Source of the DNA: Typha latifolia
Taxonomy: Eukaryota; Streptophyta; Magnoliopsida; Poales; Typhaceae
Length of the DNA: 64,000 nt
NCBI GenBank assembly: GCA_019914945.1
Contig: CM034099.1
Span: 13,095,001-13,159,000 of the forward strand
Direction: 5' to 3'
The translations under genes and the position numbers were made by a program. Positions 12,194-23,765 of the stretch are shown here, piece by piece (the first letter of the stretch is position 1; the number at the start of each line of letters is the position of its first letter). The notes beneath the pieces were generated by a model, which saw only the letters and a list, made by a program, of their open reading frames with translations, was not told the origin of the DNA and searched no databases.

Positions 12194-12500
12194 CATTTTT
12201 AGAGAATTTTACCTCATAATCTTCATCACAAAATTTACTAATGCTCAGAAGATTTCCTTTCAAGCCCTTAACATAAAGAACATGTTCAAGAATAGGAACC
12301 CTTGGAGAACTTACCTTTCCTTTACCTATTACCTTGGATGAATTACCATCTCCAAATGTCACAACTCCCCCTTCATGTTCTTCGAGATTAGAAAATAATG
12401 ACTTGTCACCCGACATATGTCTAGAACAACCACTGTCTAAATACCACAAATCATAATTTAAAGCTTTCAAGGTTGTATTCCCAACATAACATTTCAAATC
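12194..12500 (-). pseudogene. Copia protease domain (copy B), truncated
   Basis: The minus-strand translation has LWYLDSGCSRHMSGD with the aspartic-protease DSG triad at 12414-12437, then FGDGNSSKVIGKGK and LLSISKFCDEDYEVKFSKN. The frame stops because the element is cut at 12194. The active-site triad is intact, unlike copy A, which has a change three residues on. The CCHC knuckle CFHCGILGHIRPHC lies just upstream at about 12590-12625. Confidence 0.8.
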
Positions 12501-12559
12501 ACTTTTCTTGACCCATATGACCTTTGTTTTTATCCCATAAATGAAAGAACTTCTAGGTT

Positions 12560-14278
12560 TTCATAAAAAATTGCAATGAGGTCGAATATGCCCTAGAATG
12601 CCGCAATGAAAGCATATCGGAACAAACCCTTTTCTACTCACTTTTTGTTGAGGAGTGTGACTAAAGTTTACTTTTGGCGCTGCTAAAGAGTTACCAGATT
12701 GTTGATTAAACTTCAATTTAGAAACATTTATCTAGGATTGCTTTGAAAATATGGTCAATGACCTCAAGTTATCTTCATTTTGCATACCTGCAGAAACAAA
12801 AGCAGTTTTATTATTATTTGAATTACTAGAGTACCCAATACCATACCTGTCTTTTCTAGAAATCTGAGCTTTTAAAATCTTATCTAATTTGTTCTTCCCA
12901 TTAAGAAATATCACTTCTTTCTACAATCGCTCTAGCTCAACTTCATCAGTCTTTATCTTATTCTTCGCATCGTCAAGTTGTTCAGAAAAGTTTTTGATAT
13001 GTTCAAGTTCTAATTTGTACTTCTCAAATTGATTTCTTTCTGATTCGATTACCTTGAGTCGTTAAAGTAGTCTAAGATTGCTTTTCTTGAGTTTAAACGA
13101 CTCCAAGTGCAAGTCATTATATGCCTTTTGTATTTCAGATTCATCTTCCTCAGCTGATAACATATCCAGATCGTTTGTACTATTAGTCTCAACTACAAAG
13201 TCAGTATTAAGAAGAGAGGAGGCAAAAGCTACAAAGTTTTCTTCGTCTTTCTCAGAATCATCATCAGATTCATCTGAGTCAGCCCAAGTGACTTTTATAG
13301 CTTTGCCCTTTCTTTTAAGATGATTAGGGCATTCTTGTGCAATGTGTCCAAAACCAGAACATTCAAAACATCGAACTTTATTCTCAGAAATCTTATTTTT
13401 CTGTTTGACATTGTTGTTGCTTAACCCTGTATTTGAACTCATAGCATTCTTTCTTTTTCTCAAAAGCTTTGTTCTTCTGAAGTTTTTCAGCATTCAACTT
13501 GTTTGGCTTCCGAAAGATTTTTATTGAACTTTTTGATGAACATAGCCAACATCTCAACATCTAAATCACCTTCATCATCCGACTCCTCTATATTTTGTTC
13601 AACTGTAGATAGGGCAATCCCTTTGGACTTCCTTAGTCTCGAAAGGCTAGACTCAAATGTTTGTAGATTTCCTACCAATTGTTCAACTTTCATAGAATCG
13701 ATGTCCTTACTTTCCTCAATAGCTGTAACTTTTGCGTGAAACCTCTCTAGAAGAGACCTAAGGATTTTACGGACAATTCTGTTTTCAGGAATTTTCTCGC
13801 CTAGGTTTAAACTTGAGTTGACTATATCACTCAGCATTGCATATAACTCATCAAATGTCTCATTCTCCTCTATACGTTGAGTTTCAAAACTAGTAGTCAA
13901 TCTCTAAAGTTTAGAAAGTTTTACAGCCATAGTTTCTTCGTGAGTAGTTTCTAAGATCGTCCAAGCTTCTTTTGCTATCTCACAAGTAGAAATTCTTCTA
14001 AATTCTTATGAGGAAACACAACTAAAAATTGCATTTATTGCCTTGCTATTCCATCCAACTTTTTCATAATCTGTCCTATCCCATGACTCTATCGGTTTAT
14101 CAGCAAGTTTATCATCCACCATGTACATTAGTGGACTCCAACCATTCACAATGGCAAACCATACTCGCTCGTCTATAGACTTCAAGTAAGCTCTAATCCT
14201 AGCTTTCCAATATCCATAATTTGATCCATCTAGAATAGGAGGTCTAATAGACGATGGTCCATCTCTATGAAAATCCAT
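12560..14278 (-). pseudogene. Copia gag polyprotein (copy B), frameshifted
   Basis: The start is the ATG at 14278, giving MDFHRDGPSSIRPPILDG, which is conserved in copies C and D. Next are YGYWKARIRAYLKS and the UBN2-type gag segment, then a CCHC zinc knuckle CFECSGFGHIAQEC at about 13330-13370 with all four ligands. An acidic stretch DSDESDDDSEKDEE, a heptad-like Glu/Lys region and a second CCHC knuckle near 12610 follow. A stop replaces a Glu codon near 14009, and further shifts lie near 13490 and 13060. Gag packages element RNA in the virus-like particle. It matches the other copies closely, so the call is safe although the copy is dead. Confidence 0.85.
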
Positions 14279-14313
14279 GCCTATCTGATCTCTCTCTATG
14301 GGTGAGAGAACTT

Positions 14314-14327
14314 GCTCTGATACCAAT
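14314..14327 (-). other. Primer-binding site of copia copy B
   Basis: On the minus strand ATTGGTATCAGAGC follows the LTR directly. This is the standard plant initiator-tRNA-Met complement. Confidence 0.85.
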
Positions 14328-15327
14328 TGAAAAACCCCTAGACACAAGTATGTATCTAAATACTAGGCAATGATATCACTCGTTCGCTTAAGTAAAAGTT
14401 TGAAGAAATATTAAAAATGAAAGCAGGGATGAACGCCAAGATTTTAACGTGCAAAAACCCAAACGGAAAAAAACCACGAATCAAAACACAGATCGAAACC
14501 AATCACTAGGATAGTAGCAGTTACAAGACTGACTCACAAAACAACTCGTCGATCCGAACGACATTGTTCCTCTCAGTCTTGTTCGCTAGAACACACAATT
14601 CACTACTTCTTGTGATTCATGTCCAACCTCAGTAACCCTCGAGATTGATCTTTCGTCTAGATAGCCTTTAAAATGAAAGATTAAGCTTTTTAGAAAAGTA
14701 GGACCTTATTAGTTGAATAACCGATGTAGCCTCAAGAAGTTTCCTTCAATAATGCTTCTTCAACCACGCTAGAGTTAGGGCATCACAATTCTTTTGTATG
14801 ATCTCCAAGATAGAGCCAAATCCAACTCTTATCCGAACTCAGAAAAGTCCAAGAATATCAAACTTCGTTGGTGCGTTCAAACGCGGCTAGGGTGCGTTCG
14901 AACAGGCCCAACTGCATTCGAACACAACAGCTTGAACTTTTCAGGTTGCATTCCAACGCGTTTGTAAACGCTGCTCTCAGTCTGTGTGAACGCATAAACC
15001 TGTGTTCTAACGCGTTTGTGAACGTAGCTCTCGGTCTGTGTGAACGCATGTACCCGCGTTCGAACGCGTTTGTGAACGCAGCTCTCGGTCTGTGTGAACG
15101 CAAGTAGCCGCATTCGAACGCGTTTGTGAATGCAGCTCTTGGTCTGTGTGAACGCGTGAGTCCGCGTTCGAACGCGCTGTGAACTCGGTGTGAACTCAAA
15201 AGCTTTTCTCCAATAATCTTGCAATTCTTCAAATCAGAGATTTTCTAGACTTGTATAAAGCTCATATACATCTATAAATACACTTAGAATATTTTGTACA
15301 CAATTGCCAACAATTAAAAACCTAACA
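14328..15327 (-). mobile_element. 5' LTR of copia copy B
   Basis: The ends on the minus strand are TGTTAGG at 15327 and TTTCA at 14328. The length is 1000 bp, longer than copy D (943) because the 53-54 bp minisatellite at 14950-15195 has four full units here. Confidence 0.85.
14950..15195. repeat. 53-54 bp minisatellite in copia LTR B (4 units plus part)
   Basis: The unit contains TTCGAACGCGTTTGTGAACG and GGTCTGTGTGAACGCA. Copy number differs between copies: about 2 in D, 3 in each LTR of C, and 4 here. Confidence 0.85.
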
Positions 15328-15854
15328 TGCTTGCAAGGTGGGGCCATCTCCAATCAATGCAATGAAGTTGTGGGTGGACCCAGTGTCGATCAAGATTCTC
15401 ACTATGGTTTTTTTTACTACATCGTTCACCCACAAAGTCTTTGGCGTGGCTGTCCTAGAATAGGCATGGAGGTAGATCTCGAACCTCATGGCCTCCACGG
15501 ATTGCTCCTCACTACTCCTCCTTGCTATCCAGCCACACCCTCATCCTCAGCTACAATCTCATCCTCTTCCTCTACCAATCCGTCTATTAGCATCATCGAT
15601 CCCATCAGTTTGGCGCTGTGATGTCCAGGTACAAACTTCTCACCACAGCGAAAGCAAAGGCCTTTGGCTCTTCGCTCCTCCACTTGAGCTAGCGTGAGTG
15701 CTCGACGACCTCTAGGTGCATACTTCACATCTTAGGAGGGCTTCAGGGGTGCTCGAGGATTGCGGCTTTCTTGGCTCGTTGAGTTCTATTTAAGGTGTAA
15801 CTTCATGGCTCAATGTTTGTCTTCCGTGAGTACTGCATCTTCGAAGGCCTCCTT
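15328..15854 (-). pseudogene. Gypsy (family G) gag C-terminus, zinc knuckle and start of protease
   Basis: On the minus strand the order is gag linker with KYAPRG, ALTLAQVEERRAKGL, the knuckle CFRCGEKFVPGHHS (its last ligand is lost), MGSMMLIDG, a Glu-rich linker and the protease start. A deletion removes about 70 bp of protease near 15355 relative to the copy at 28300. The rest of this gag continues at 22105, beyond the nested solo LTRs. Left of 15328 is the copia B LTR. Confidence 0.8.
15850..15854. repeat. Target-site duplication TCCTT, left copy
   Basis: TCCTT is repeated at 22105-22109, right after the outer solo LTR. Removing the insert restores GGCCTCCTTTAAGG, as found in the homologous gag near 28930. 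Confidence 0.9.
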
Positions 15855-17094
15855 TTTAACGCCTCCCCGCCCAGCACGGGCACGTGCACGCCCACGCGCG
15901 CAACGGCACGCGTGGCGGACACAATAGGTCGGGCGGGGCCCGTCACGCATAGATACTCGTGTGCACATATAATCATAACATCATCAAGTAAAACCTCCTA
16001 ACCTATCCATGATCACATAATCCATCACGAAATAAATCATACTAATAACCAAATAAGCATGTTAACATAAAAACATCAAAGTCCACAATAATATACATTA
16101 GACCACTACATAATCTGGTAGGGCCTACATAGGCCACCACAAATAATCAAGATACTACTAAAATAACTAATACAAGAGTACACTATGATTCGACTTGTAT
16201 TGTAACACTCACAACCCTGAACACGTGCGTGGCACCTGACCAATTGCTTAGTTACTAACAATCAAATAACCCCGTATCAACATCATAAATTATTCACAAC
16301 ATCTAAACTAAGAATAAACAAGTTTAATTATCAACAACACACGAATAACCCTACTTGGGCCCCACACAGGCCACAACACATTATCAAGAGCTTTTCACCA
16401 TAATATACACACAATAGTGGTATATATATCATTATAAAAGTACAAAGTCACCTGCTAGAATATAAGACAAGGATAAAGACATACTTGGAGGATGTCTACT
16501 AATACATCAAATAAGATAACTCATTTAGCGCAAAACACTAACCACACACTACTCTTCACCCACTCGCAAGGTCTCTAAGGGAGTATCCTGCTCCACTTGC
16601 TCACTTGGGTTTTTGTAAAGGAGAAAACAAAGAGAGTCATGAGCTAAAGACTCAGTGATTAGACCTTACCCCGAATCAGTGATGCCAAACAAAGAGTAAA
16701 TCATGTACTGGATAATATGAATAAAAAAGTAGCATGATGCCATGTATGAACATGTATATACGTAACCTCAATGACATATATATAAATGAAATCAATTCTC
16801 ATGAATGAGCATATTATATTTCCTACCAAAAATATATCACATGATGAAATTACCATATAACATCACCGAATATAATGACATATCATCTATAACAATTATG
16901 ATCCAATGAAACTGGTCACTTCAATGATGATGCATGATGCATGCCAACCACTAGATAATCGTATATGTCAGAGCCAGATATAATCCACATATCTCTCACT
17001 ATCACAATCAACCGTCTCAACTCTGAATATCATCCACCATGCTGGACTACGGTACCCGGCCCCAAACTCGATACACAACATGTCACAAGCTCAG

Positions 17095-17335
17095 AGCATA
17101 CCCTGTCATACGCTAAGAGTATCTCTGTAGATGAATCATACCCTGCCATATGCTAAGGGTATCTCTGTGGATAAATCATACACTGCTATACGCTAAGGGT
17201 ATCTCAGAAGAAAGTAATCATACCCTGCCATACGCTAAGGGTATATCAGTGATAGTTGTACCCTGTCATATGCTAAGAGTACAACCATCAGCCATCACCA
17301 TACTCTGCCATACGCTAAGAGTATGTCCAGTACCA
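17095..17335. repeat. Tandem hairpin units ATACCCTGCCATACGCTAAG in the T2 LTR
   Basis: Six imperfect units of about 45 bp each carry an ATACCCT ... AGGGTAT inverted repeat. The same array occurs in the T1 copies at 19645-19880 and about 11108-11190, and a shorter form at 34575-34645. Confidence 0.8.
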
Positions 17336-18305
17336 GTCCGGACTAGATACCATTCCAGCCATCACATTATATCACATCATATACACATGTACTTTTATGA
17401 TTTCTTATATATGATAAATCATATGCATATATCCAGTATGACAACAAATCTTGCAACTCAGGAATTTATGTGATAAAAAAGCCAAGAGAAAAATGATGCA
17501 ATGCCGACTCTGAACATGTATCTAACACATGTATATTTTTGCTAGTCTATCATATGCATACTCATAATAGAGATCATCCCGACATAAAAACCATAACATT
17601 ATAATCATCTCTATATATCACCAATGTATTCATATCTCATATCAGTCTAATCAAATGCATGATAAAATATGCTTGACTGAAATCATCTCTAGATAAAATC
17701 ATATAATCATGCTGGAGTCCAAAACATGCGTGTACATAAGATATAATATATCCTAATTTGAAAAAGGCGCCTAGGGGATAAGACTACTCTTCATTTATAA
17801 CAAATAATGAAGGGGGTCGGGATAGCTAGGTCCACAGGGTCTTGAATAAGGGGGTCGGGATCTGAAATTATTTATAACAAATAATGTCAGTCTAAATTCA
17901 TTAAAATTAACCCGGCAAGAAAGATAGTTTTCTGGTTGTAATTATGTACTCTTCATTTCTATATTTGTTTTGTTATTTATTAATCATAATTATATTATTT
18001 AATAGTGTATTTACAATATAATTTAATTTGACTATTATTCTCCTTGATAATTAAGAAAAATAAGAATTAAGTTACTATAAATAATTACGTAAGAACATAC
18101 GTACATAACCCTAATAATTATTATTACCTACTTAGGATTAAAATAGTAATTTATATTGCAGGTATTTTGCTAAACATGATATAATTAGAATTATATACTA
18201 ACTATGAGATAATTATATTTAATTTGTATAAACTAAATACATTAAATTTATTAAGCTAAACTAATTGTGCATATATATATATATATATAACTATAATTAT
18301 ATATA

Positions 18306-18405
18306 GTGCTGGGCTCAGCCCAGCACCATGCACAGCAGGGCGCTGGGCTGAGCCCAGTGCATGGTGCTCCAAGGGCGCTGGGCTGAGCCCGCCCAGCACC
18401 ACTTG
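18306..18405. repeat. GC-rich palindromes GCTGGGCTGAGCCCAGC
   Basis: Three inverted repeats around GGGCTGAGCCC lie in the T2 LTR. Versions occur at 9570-9625, 35824-35865 and 45950-46000. Confidence 0.75.
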
Positions 18406-18731
18406 TAGGGTGCAGTCAGAGGAGAGAAGGGAAGGAGGAGGAAAGGAAGAAGAAAGAGAAGAAGAAGAAGAAGAGGAAAAAAGAAGAAGGTTGGGCCATG
18501 GGGGAGGGGTGCGGCCGCTGGTGGCCACTCAGCGGCCGGCCTCTCGCCGATGGCTGAATCCTTCAGTGGTCCCGAGAGGTAGCCGACAAAGAGAGAAAGA
18601 GAAAAAGAGATAGAGAGAGAGGTAGAGAGAGAGAGAGATAGAGAAAGAGAGAGAGAGAGAGAGAAAGAGAAAGAGGGAAGCTCATCGGCGCTAGTGGAGG
18701 TGGCGGCGGCGTAGAGAGAGAGAGAAGGGGT

Positions 18732-18762
<31 letters not shown>

Positions 18763-19644
18763 GAAGATGAGAATGAATCTGAGAGAGAGAGAGAAGCGGT
18801 GGGGAGGGGGGTTGCGGCGGCAGCGGTAGGGGCCCACCGCGCCAACTGGCTCGGCTAGGTTGGCCGGGTCGACGGTTGGGGCGCGTGGCGCCCATCACTG
18901 CTGCCACTACATGGCACGAGCTGTCGTACCATGTAGTGCATAATTTCTTTATTTTTCTTTTTTTTAAGCTTGGGTTATTACATGTATTATACAAATTATT
19001 GTCTAATAGAAAAGAGTACAAATATTAAATACCCATACAACTCAATTTCTATATAAACTATCATGTATATCATCTCACATCTATAGCTCACGTCATCATC
19101 GCTCTAAAATATCTTGTTAAGATATCTCAAGTCGCTATCACGTACCATATATCTGAGAGGGTTAGAAAAGACATAAAAAGAGAGTCATGTGCAAAAGGCT
19201 CAGTGAATAAACCTTACCCCGAATCAGTGATGCCAAACGAGAAATAAATTATGTACTAGATAATATGAATCAGAAAGTAGCATAATGCCATGTATGAGCA
19301 TATATATATTTATCCTCAATGACATATATATGAATTAAATCAATTCTCATGAATGAGCATATTATATCCTCAGCCAAAAATATATCACATGATGAAATTA
19401 CTATATAACATCACCGAATATAACAACATATCATGTATAACAATTATGATCCAATGATACTAGTCACATCAATGATGATGCATGATGCATGCCAACCACT
19501 AGATAATCGTATATGTTAGAGCCAGATATAATCTACATATCTCTCACTATCATAATCATCCATCTCAACTCTGAATATCATCCACCATGCTGGACTATGG
19601 TACCCAGCCCCAAACTCGATACACATCATGTCACAAGCTCAGAG

Positions 19645-19880
19645 CATACCTTGTCATATGCTAAGAGTATCTCTGTAGATAAATCATACCTTGCCATATG
19701 CTAAGGATATCTTTGTAGATAAATCATACCCTGTTATACGCTAATAGTATCTCAGAAGAAAGTAATCATACTCTGCCATACGCTAAGGGTATATCAATGA
19801 TAGTTGTACCCTGTCATGCTCTAAGAGTACAACCATCAGCCATCACTATACTCTGCCATATGCTAAGAGTATATCTAGTA
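19645..19880. repeat. Tandem hairpin units in the T1 LTR
   Basis: This is the counterpart of 17095-17335, with about six units each holding ATAC..CT / AG..GTAT arms. Confidence 0.75.
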
Positions 19881-21175
19881 CCAATCCGAATCAGATACCA
19901 TTTCAACCATCACATCATATCACATCACATCACATACACATGTACTTTTATAATTTCCTATACATGATAGATCATATGCATATATACAGTACTGCAACAG
20001 ATCATGCAACTCAGGAATTTATGTGATAAAGAAGCTAAGAGAAAAATAATGTAATGAAGACTCCAACCATATATCTAACACATGCATACTCCTGCTAGTC
20101 CATAACATGCACACTTATGATAGAGATCAACCCGACATAAAACCATAACAGTATAATCATCTCCAATCATCTCTATATATCACCAATGTACTTAAATCCC
20201 AGATCAACCTAATCAAAATGTATGATAAAATATGCTTGACTGAAATCATCTCTATATAAAGTCATATAATCATGCTGGATGCCAAAATATGCATGTACAT
20301 AATATATAATATATCTTAATTTAAGAAAGGCGTCTTGGGGATAAGATTACTCACCTCCGATCAGAAAACCCAACACATGTATCCCTCACGTCCATCAATC
20401 AACCGTCACACATCACTAGCAAGGTCCACGGGGTCTCAAATAAGAGGGTTGGAATATGAAAATATTTAAGTAATATAAAATTAGTTATTTATCCAATTGG
20501 GATCCGTATGTCTAACATATGATAATTTATTATGTTTAAAATTTCTTCTTTTGTTTTTATTAAATAATTTGATCTATACGATAGATCTAATTTTAATAAT
20601 ATTAATATGTTATTATTCTAATTGTAGATTTATTTATAAAACCATAGTTTGCTAATTATATATTAAGTATATAATAGTCAATCTCTTTTGATAAAAAAAT
20701 GTAAAAGAGCTACATGCATAATAATATAATTTAAAATACAAGCACCTATATTATATAATATTATATAATTACTATAATTATTTTTTCACTACTACCCTTA
20801 CTAAGCAAATTAAGAGTTGCATATAAAATAATCTTTACTTAATCATGTAATATAAACATTAAGTAAGCCTACTATTATATTACATGCATAATAATGTCTA
20901 ATAAGTTGTACATATATATACCTAATTATAAAGACATGTATTAATATAATAAAAATATATAAAGTTAAAAATATATTTATGTACAAATATTTATAATTAT
21001 AATTAACTAAAATTACACTAATTACACTTATATAATAACCATGTTACTAAATATTTCTATTCTTGAAAAATTAAACTAAATCTAATTTAGATTAACTAAA
21101 TAACATAATTAATTTAGACATGTGTTTTATTGCCAGAGAAGTTAAAATGAAGAGAGGAAAAAAAGAGTAAAGGAA

Positions 21176-21256
21176 AAGAAGAAGAAGAAGAAGAAGAAGA
21201 AGAAGAAGAAGAAGAAGAAGAAGAAGAAGAAGAAGAAGAAGAAGAAGAAGAAGAAG
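21176..21256. repeat. (GAA)n microsatellite
   Basis: About 26 nearly perfect GAA triplets lie inside the T1 solo LTR. Confidence 0.95.
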
Positions 21257-22104
21257 GGAAGGGAGGGAGGCTCACCTAGGTTGCGGCAGTGGTGGCAGTG
21301 ACGACGACGGCGACAGCGGCAGGCCGACATCGATAGGAGAAGGGAAAGAGTGCTCGAGATAGAGAGGTGATTGAGAGAGAGAGGAGGGTAAGAGAGAGAG
21401 TTAAAGAGAGAGCACTAAAGAAAGAGAAGGTGGAGGGGGCTTGCGGCGGCGATGGCAGCGATGGCGGCGATAGGCCGGCATCGGCAAGGGAAGGAGAGAA
21501 AGATAGCTCAAGAGAGAGAGATGAGGGTAAGAGAGAGAGTGAGAGAGTTTGAGAGAGAAGGTGGTGAGGGGTGCGGCGGCAACGACGGCGACGGCGAGAA
21601 GCCGTTGGTGAGGACAGAAAGAGAGGGGTGATAGAGAGAGAGAAAGAGAGGAGGGTAAGAGAGAGAGTTAGAGAGAGAACGAGTGAGTTAGAGAGAGAGC
21701 TATAGAGAGAGACGGTGAAGGGGCATTGCGACGGCGATGACAGCGACGGCGGCGGTAGGCCAGCATCGGCAAGGGAAGGAGATAAAGAGAGCTCGAGAGA
21801 GAGAGGAGAGTGAGAGAGAGAGTTAGAGAGAGTGGGAGACCAAGAGGGAGGGAGAGAGATTTAGAGGAGAGAGAGAGGGAGGCGGTGAAGGAGGGGAAGG
21901 ACGGCAGCTGCGACGGCGGCGGGGCCCGCCGTAGCCAGTTGGCCCGGCCCGATTGGTCGAGCCGGCGGTTGTGGGCACACATGGCGCCCTCAATGTGCGC
22001 CCACAATTTGCATGGCACGAGCTTTCTTTTGTCTCTTTTTTTATATTTAATTTATATATTATTATTATTATTATTATTTTTTTTTTTTTATCTAGGTTAT
22101 TAAA

Positions 22105-22500
22105 TCCTTTAAGGTTCTAGGCCTTAAAGGCCTCACGTCGGCTTGTATGTCTCCTAGCAGCCTAGAGATGAAGGTGCTACGAAGTGGTTGATCCGTCCAT
22201 GGACTATTTATCCTCGCAAATTCTTCTTGCTATGCCCCGACCGTGGTCCTCTGCACTGTCTTTGAGAGGAGAGCATTGAATTCTTCATACCTTGATGCTC
22301 CAAATCGCCACATGATATCAGCACAAAAGTCGGCACAAGTTTCAATCGTCTCATGTGCATTGGCTACTCGAAACCAATGAAGCGCCGCATCTTCAAGGTG
22401 GAAGCTCGCAAGCGTCACCTTATATTCTTCCACTGTACCCTGGTATGTGAAGAATTGTTCCGCCATATACAACCAATCGATCGGATCACCACCTTTGATC
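22105..22500 (-). pseudogene. Gypsy gag, N-terminal capsid part
   Basis: This continues the gag interrupted at 15854. The minus-strand translation has GGDPIDWLYMAEQFF, SFHLEDAALHWF and CADIMWRFG, typical of the plant gypsy capsid (Retrotrans_gag). It starts in the open segment at about 22472. At about 22500, where a homologous copy has KFKGGD and upstream gag, the sequence switches to LTR-like sequence, so the 5' end is lost. Confidence 0.8.
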
Positions 22501-22735
22501 CTGAAAGATGCAGCTGTCGCATCGATGTGAAATTTTGATATGTTATAGTCCTAGAAAAGAGATTTCCAAAAAATTGAGTATCAGGCGAATCAGATGGTGG
22601 ATCTCAAGATATTGTCCAATTAGTAGAGAAACATTAGGAAGTCCGTCATTGGATCCGTGGATGGAGGCATGAGATCCTTCGTGATGGTGGAGAGTGGTGG
22701 ACTGACATATAATGGGGTGCTCGATTTTCATCCAA
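22501..22735 (-). mobile_element. Fragment of a family-G LTR
   Basis: It matches the U5-side sequence at 25220-25400 and 55940-56170 (GATGTGAAATTTTGATATGTT, then a purine-rich stretch with GAAAAGAG). It has neither LTR end, and it joins gag on one side and protease on the other, so this is a rearrangement junction. Confidence 0.65.
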
Positions 22736-23140
22736 CAACACTTTTCGACCATTCCTCCGAAATGTAAGTGTGAGGTTTATAAACTCAAATTTTATAGGCC
22801 CCAAGCTTTGAAGTCATTGAATCCCCAAAATTATGTCGGCACCTCGCAAGGCCAACGGATAAAGATCCAATGTGAAAATTTGGTCTTGCACCTTCAACTC
22901 CACATCTCCAATCATCGCACCGAACCTGTCCATGGGTTTCGTCTCGAGCCCAATCTTCCTAGGAAGCCTCTTGTCAATGAAGTTGTGGGTGAACCCGGTG
23001 TCGATCAAGATTCTCACTATGGTTTTCTTGACTACATCGTTCACCCGCAAAGTCTTTGTCACGGCTGTCCCAGAATATGCATGGAGGGAGATCTCGGCCA
23101 TCATGTCCTCCACAGATTGCTCCTCAGCTACTAATAGACT
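22736..23140 (-). pseudogene. Gypsy aspartic protease
   Basis: The minus-strand translation contains EEQSVEDMMAEISLHAYSG, VRILIDTGFTHNFID with the catalytic DTG, LPRKIGLE and ADIILGIQ. The glycine of DTGS/DTGF is kept. It lies directly after the primer-binding-site array, so gag is missing from this copy. Protease would cut the Gag-Pol polyprotein. The fragment ends at about 22736 beside LTR debris. Confidence 0.8.
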
Positions 23141-23280
23141 CTGATACCAATTGATAGGCTCTGATACCAAATTATTATGTTCTGATACCAATTGTTAAGC
23201 TCTGATACCAATTTGATAGACTCTGATACCACTTGATAAGCTCTAATATCAAATTGATAAGTTTAGATACCAAAGATAGG
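23141..23280 (-). repeat. Tandem array of about seven LTR-end/primer-binding-site units
   Basis: Each unit of 19-23 bp contains a version of TTATCAATTGGTATCAGAGC on the minus strand. The TTATCA part is the family-H LTR end and TGGTATCAGAGC is the initiator-tRNA-Met primer site. The array lies between the LTR fragment at 23281 and protease. Confidence 0.85.
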
Positions 23281-23765
23281 CTACGCAATGATTCTTTCAA
23301 GATCTAGATGTATTATAGGAATCAGTCTGTGCAACTGTGGAAAACTATTTATCAAATATTCTGTCCTAGTCATTGCGTTAGATCCGTAACTTTCTGTTCT
23401 ACAACTTTTGTATTTATGCCATTTATAGATTCGAGCTCTAGAAGGGACAAAAATATGGAATAACATGGGTGATAGTGGTGGTAACGGGTGGATTGGATAT
23501 TAGGGTTATGGATGGGTATGGAGATGAAGGTGGATTGTGGAAGTGGCTAAAGGATGTAGACGAAGGGAACGAAGTGGTTGAGATCCCAAAGAAGAGGGGT
23601 GGCTCCACAGTCAAGGGAGATTAGAAATTAGGAGAAACCTTGCCAACAGTAGAGGTGGAAGGAGGGAGGAGAGAAGTCTACAGAGAAGATAAGAGGCAAG
23701 AAATCAATAATCCAATTAGGGTTTCCTCCATATATATATATAGGCTCACCCTAGGGACTCATCAA
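23281..23765 (-). mobile_element. Family-H LTR fragment, U5 side
   Basis: This is the inverted homologue of 32040-32545, sharing the ATATATATAGGCT region, the GGTGGTAACGGGTGG region and the CTATAATA end. The U3 half with the TTCGAACG motifs is absent. Confidence 0.75.

Larger units (their letters stand above)
12194..15327 (-). mobile_element. Ty1/copia element copy B, 5' half only
   Basis: It consists of a 5' LTR (14328-15327), a primer-binding site, gag and the start of protease, all on the minus strand. It is cut at 12194 where the T1 LTR begins. It overlaps copy A by about 1 kb of homologous sequence (12194-13250 matches 5840-6850), so A and B are separate copies and not two halves of one. 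The 15327 end CTAACA abuts gypsy protease sequence, which suggests that copy B had inserted into that gypsy element. Confidence 0.85.
16201..18982 (-). mobile_element. T2 solo LTR nested in the T1 solo LTR
   Basis: It begins TGTAACACTC and ends GGGTTATTACA, 2782 bp. It is flanked by TGTAT at 16196-16200 and at 18983-18987. Joining the flanks gives an uninterrupted T1 LTR, checked against 11830-11870. A second T2 solo LTR is at 33638-36472. Confidence 0.9.
15855..22104 (-). mobile_element. T1 solo LTR, minus orientation, itself interrupted at 16201-18987
   Basis: It starts TTTAACGCC (TGTAACGCC with one change) and ends GGTTATTAAA. Without the nested insert it is about 3.46 kb and aligns as the inverted homologue of the LTR at 8778-12193. 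Perfect 5-bp duplications (TCCTT) flank it and no internal region is present, so it is a solo LTR left by LTR-LTR recombination. It sits in the gag of a family-G gypsy element. Confidence 0.88.

Noticed and set aside
14858..15232. Open frames reading repeats such as RSHRPRAAFTNAFE
   Set aside because: They are translations of the 53-54 bp LTR minisatellite, open in several frames and on both strands, and they occur in every copia LTR here.
17095..17335. A CRISPR-like array of regularly spaced repeats
   Set aside because: This is a plant nuclear genome; the units are imperfect hairpins inside an LTR and the spacers are related to each other.
23141..23280. A cluster of tRNA-Met gene fragments
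   Set aside because: Only the 12-base primer-site complement plus LTR-end bases is repeated; no cloverleaf or further tRNA sequence is present.
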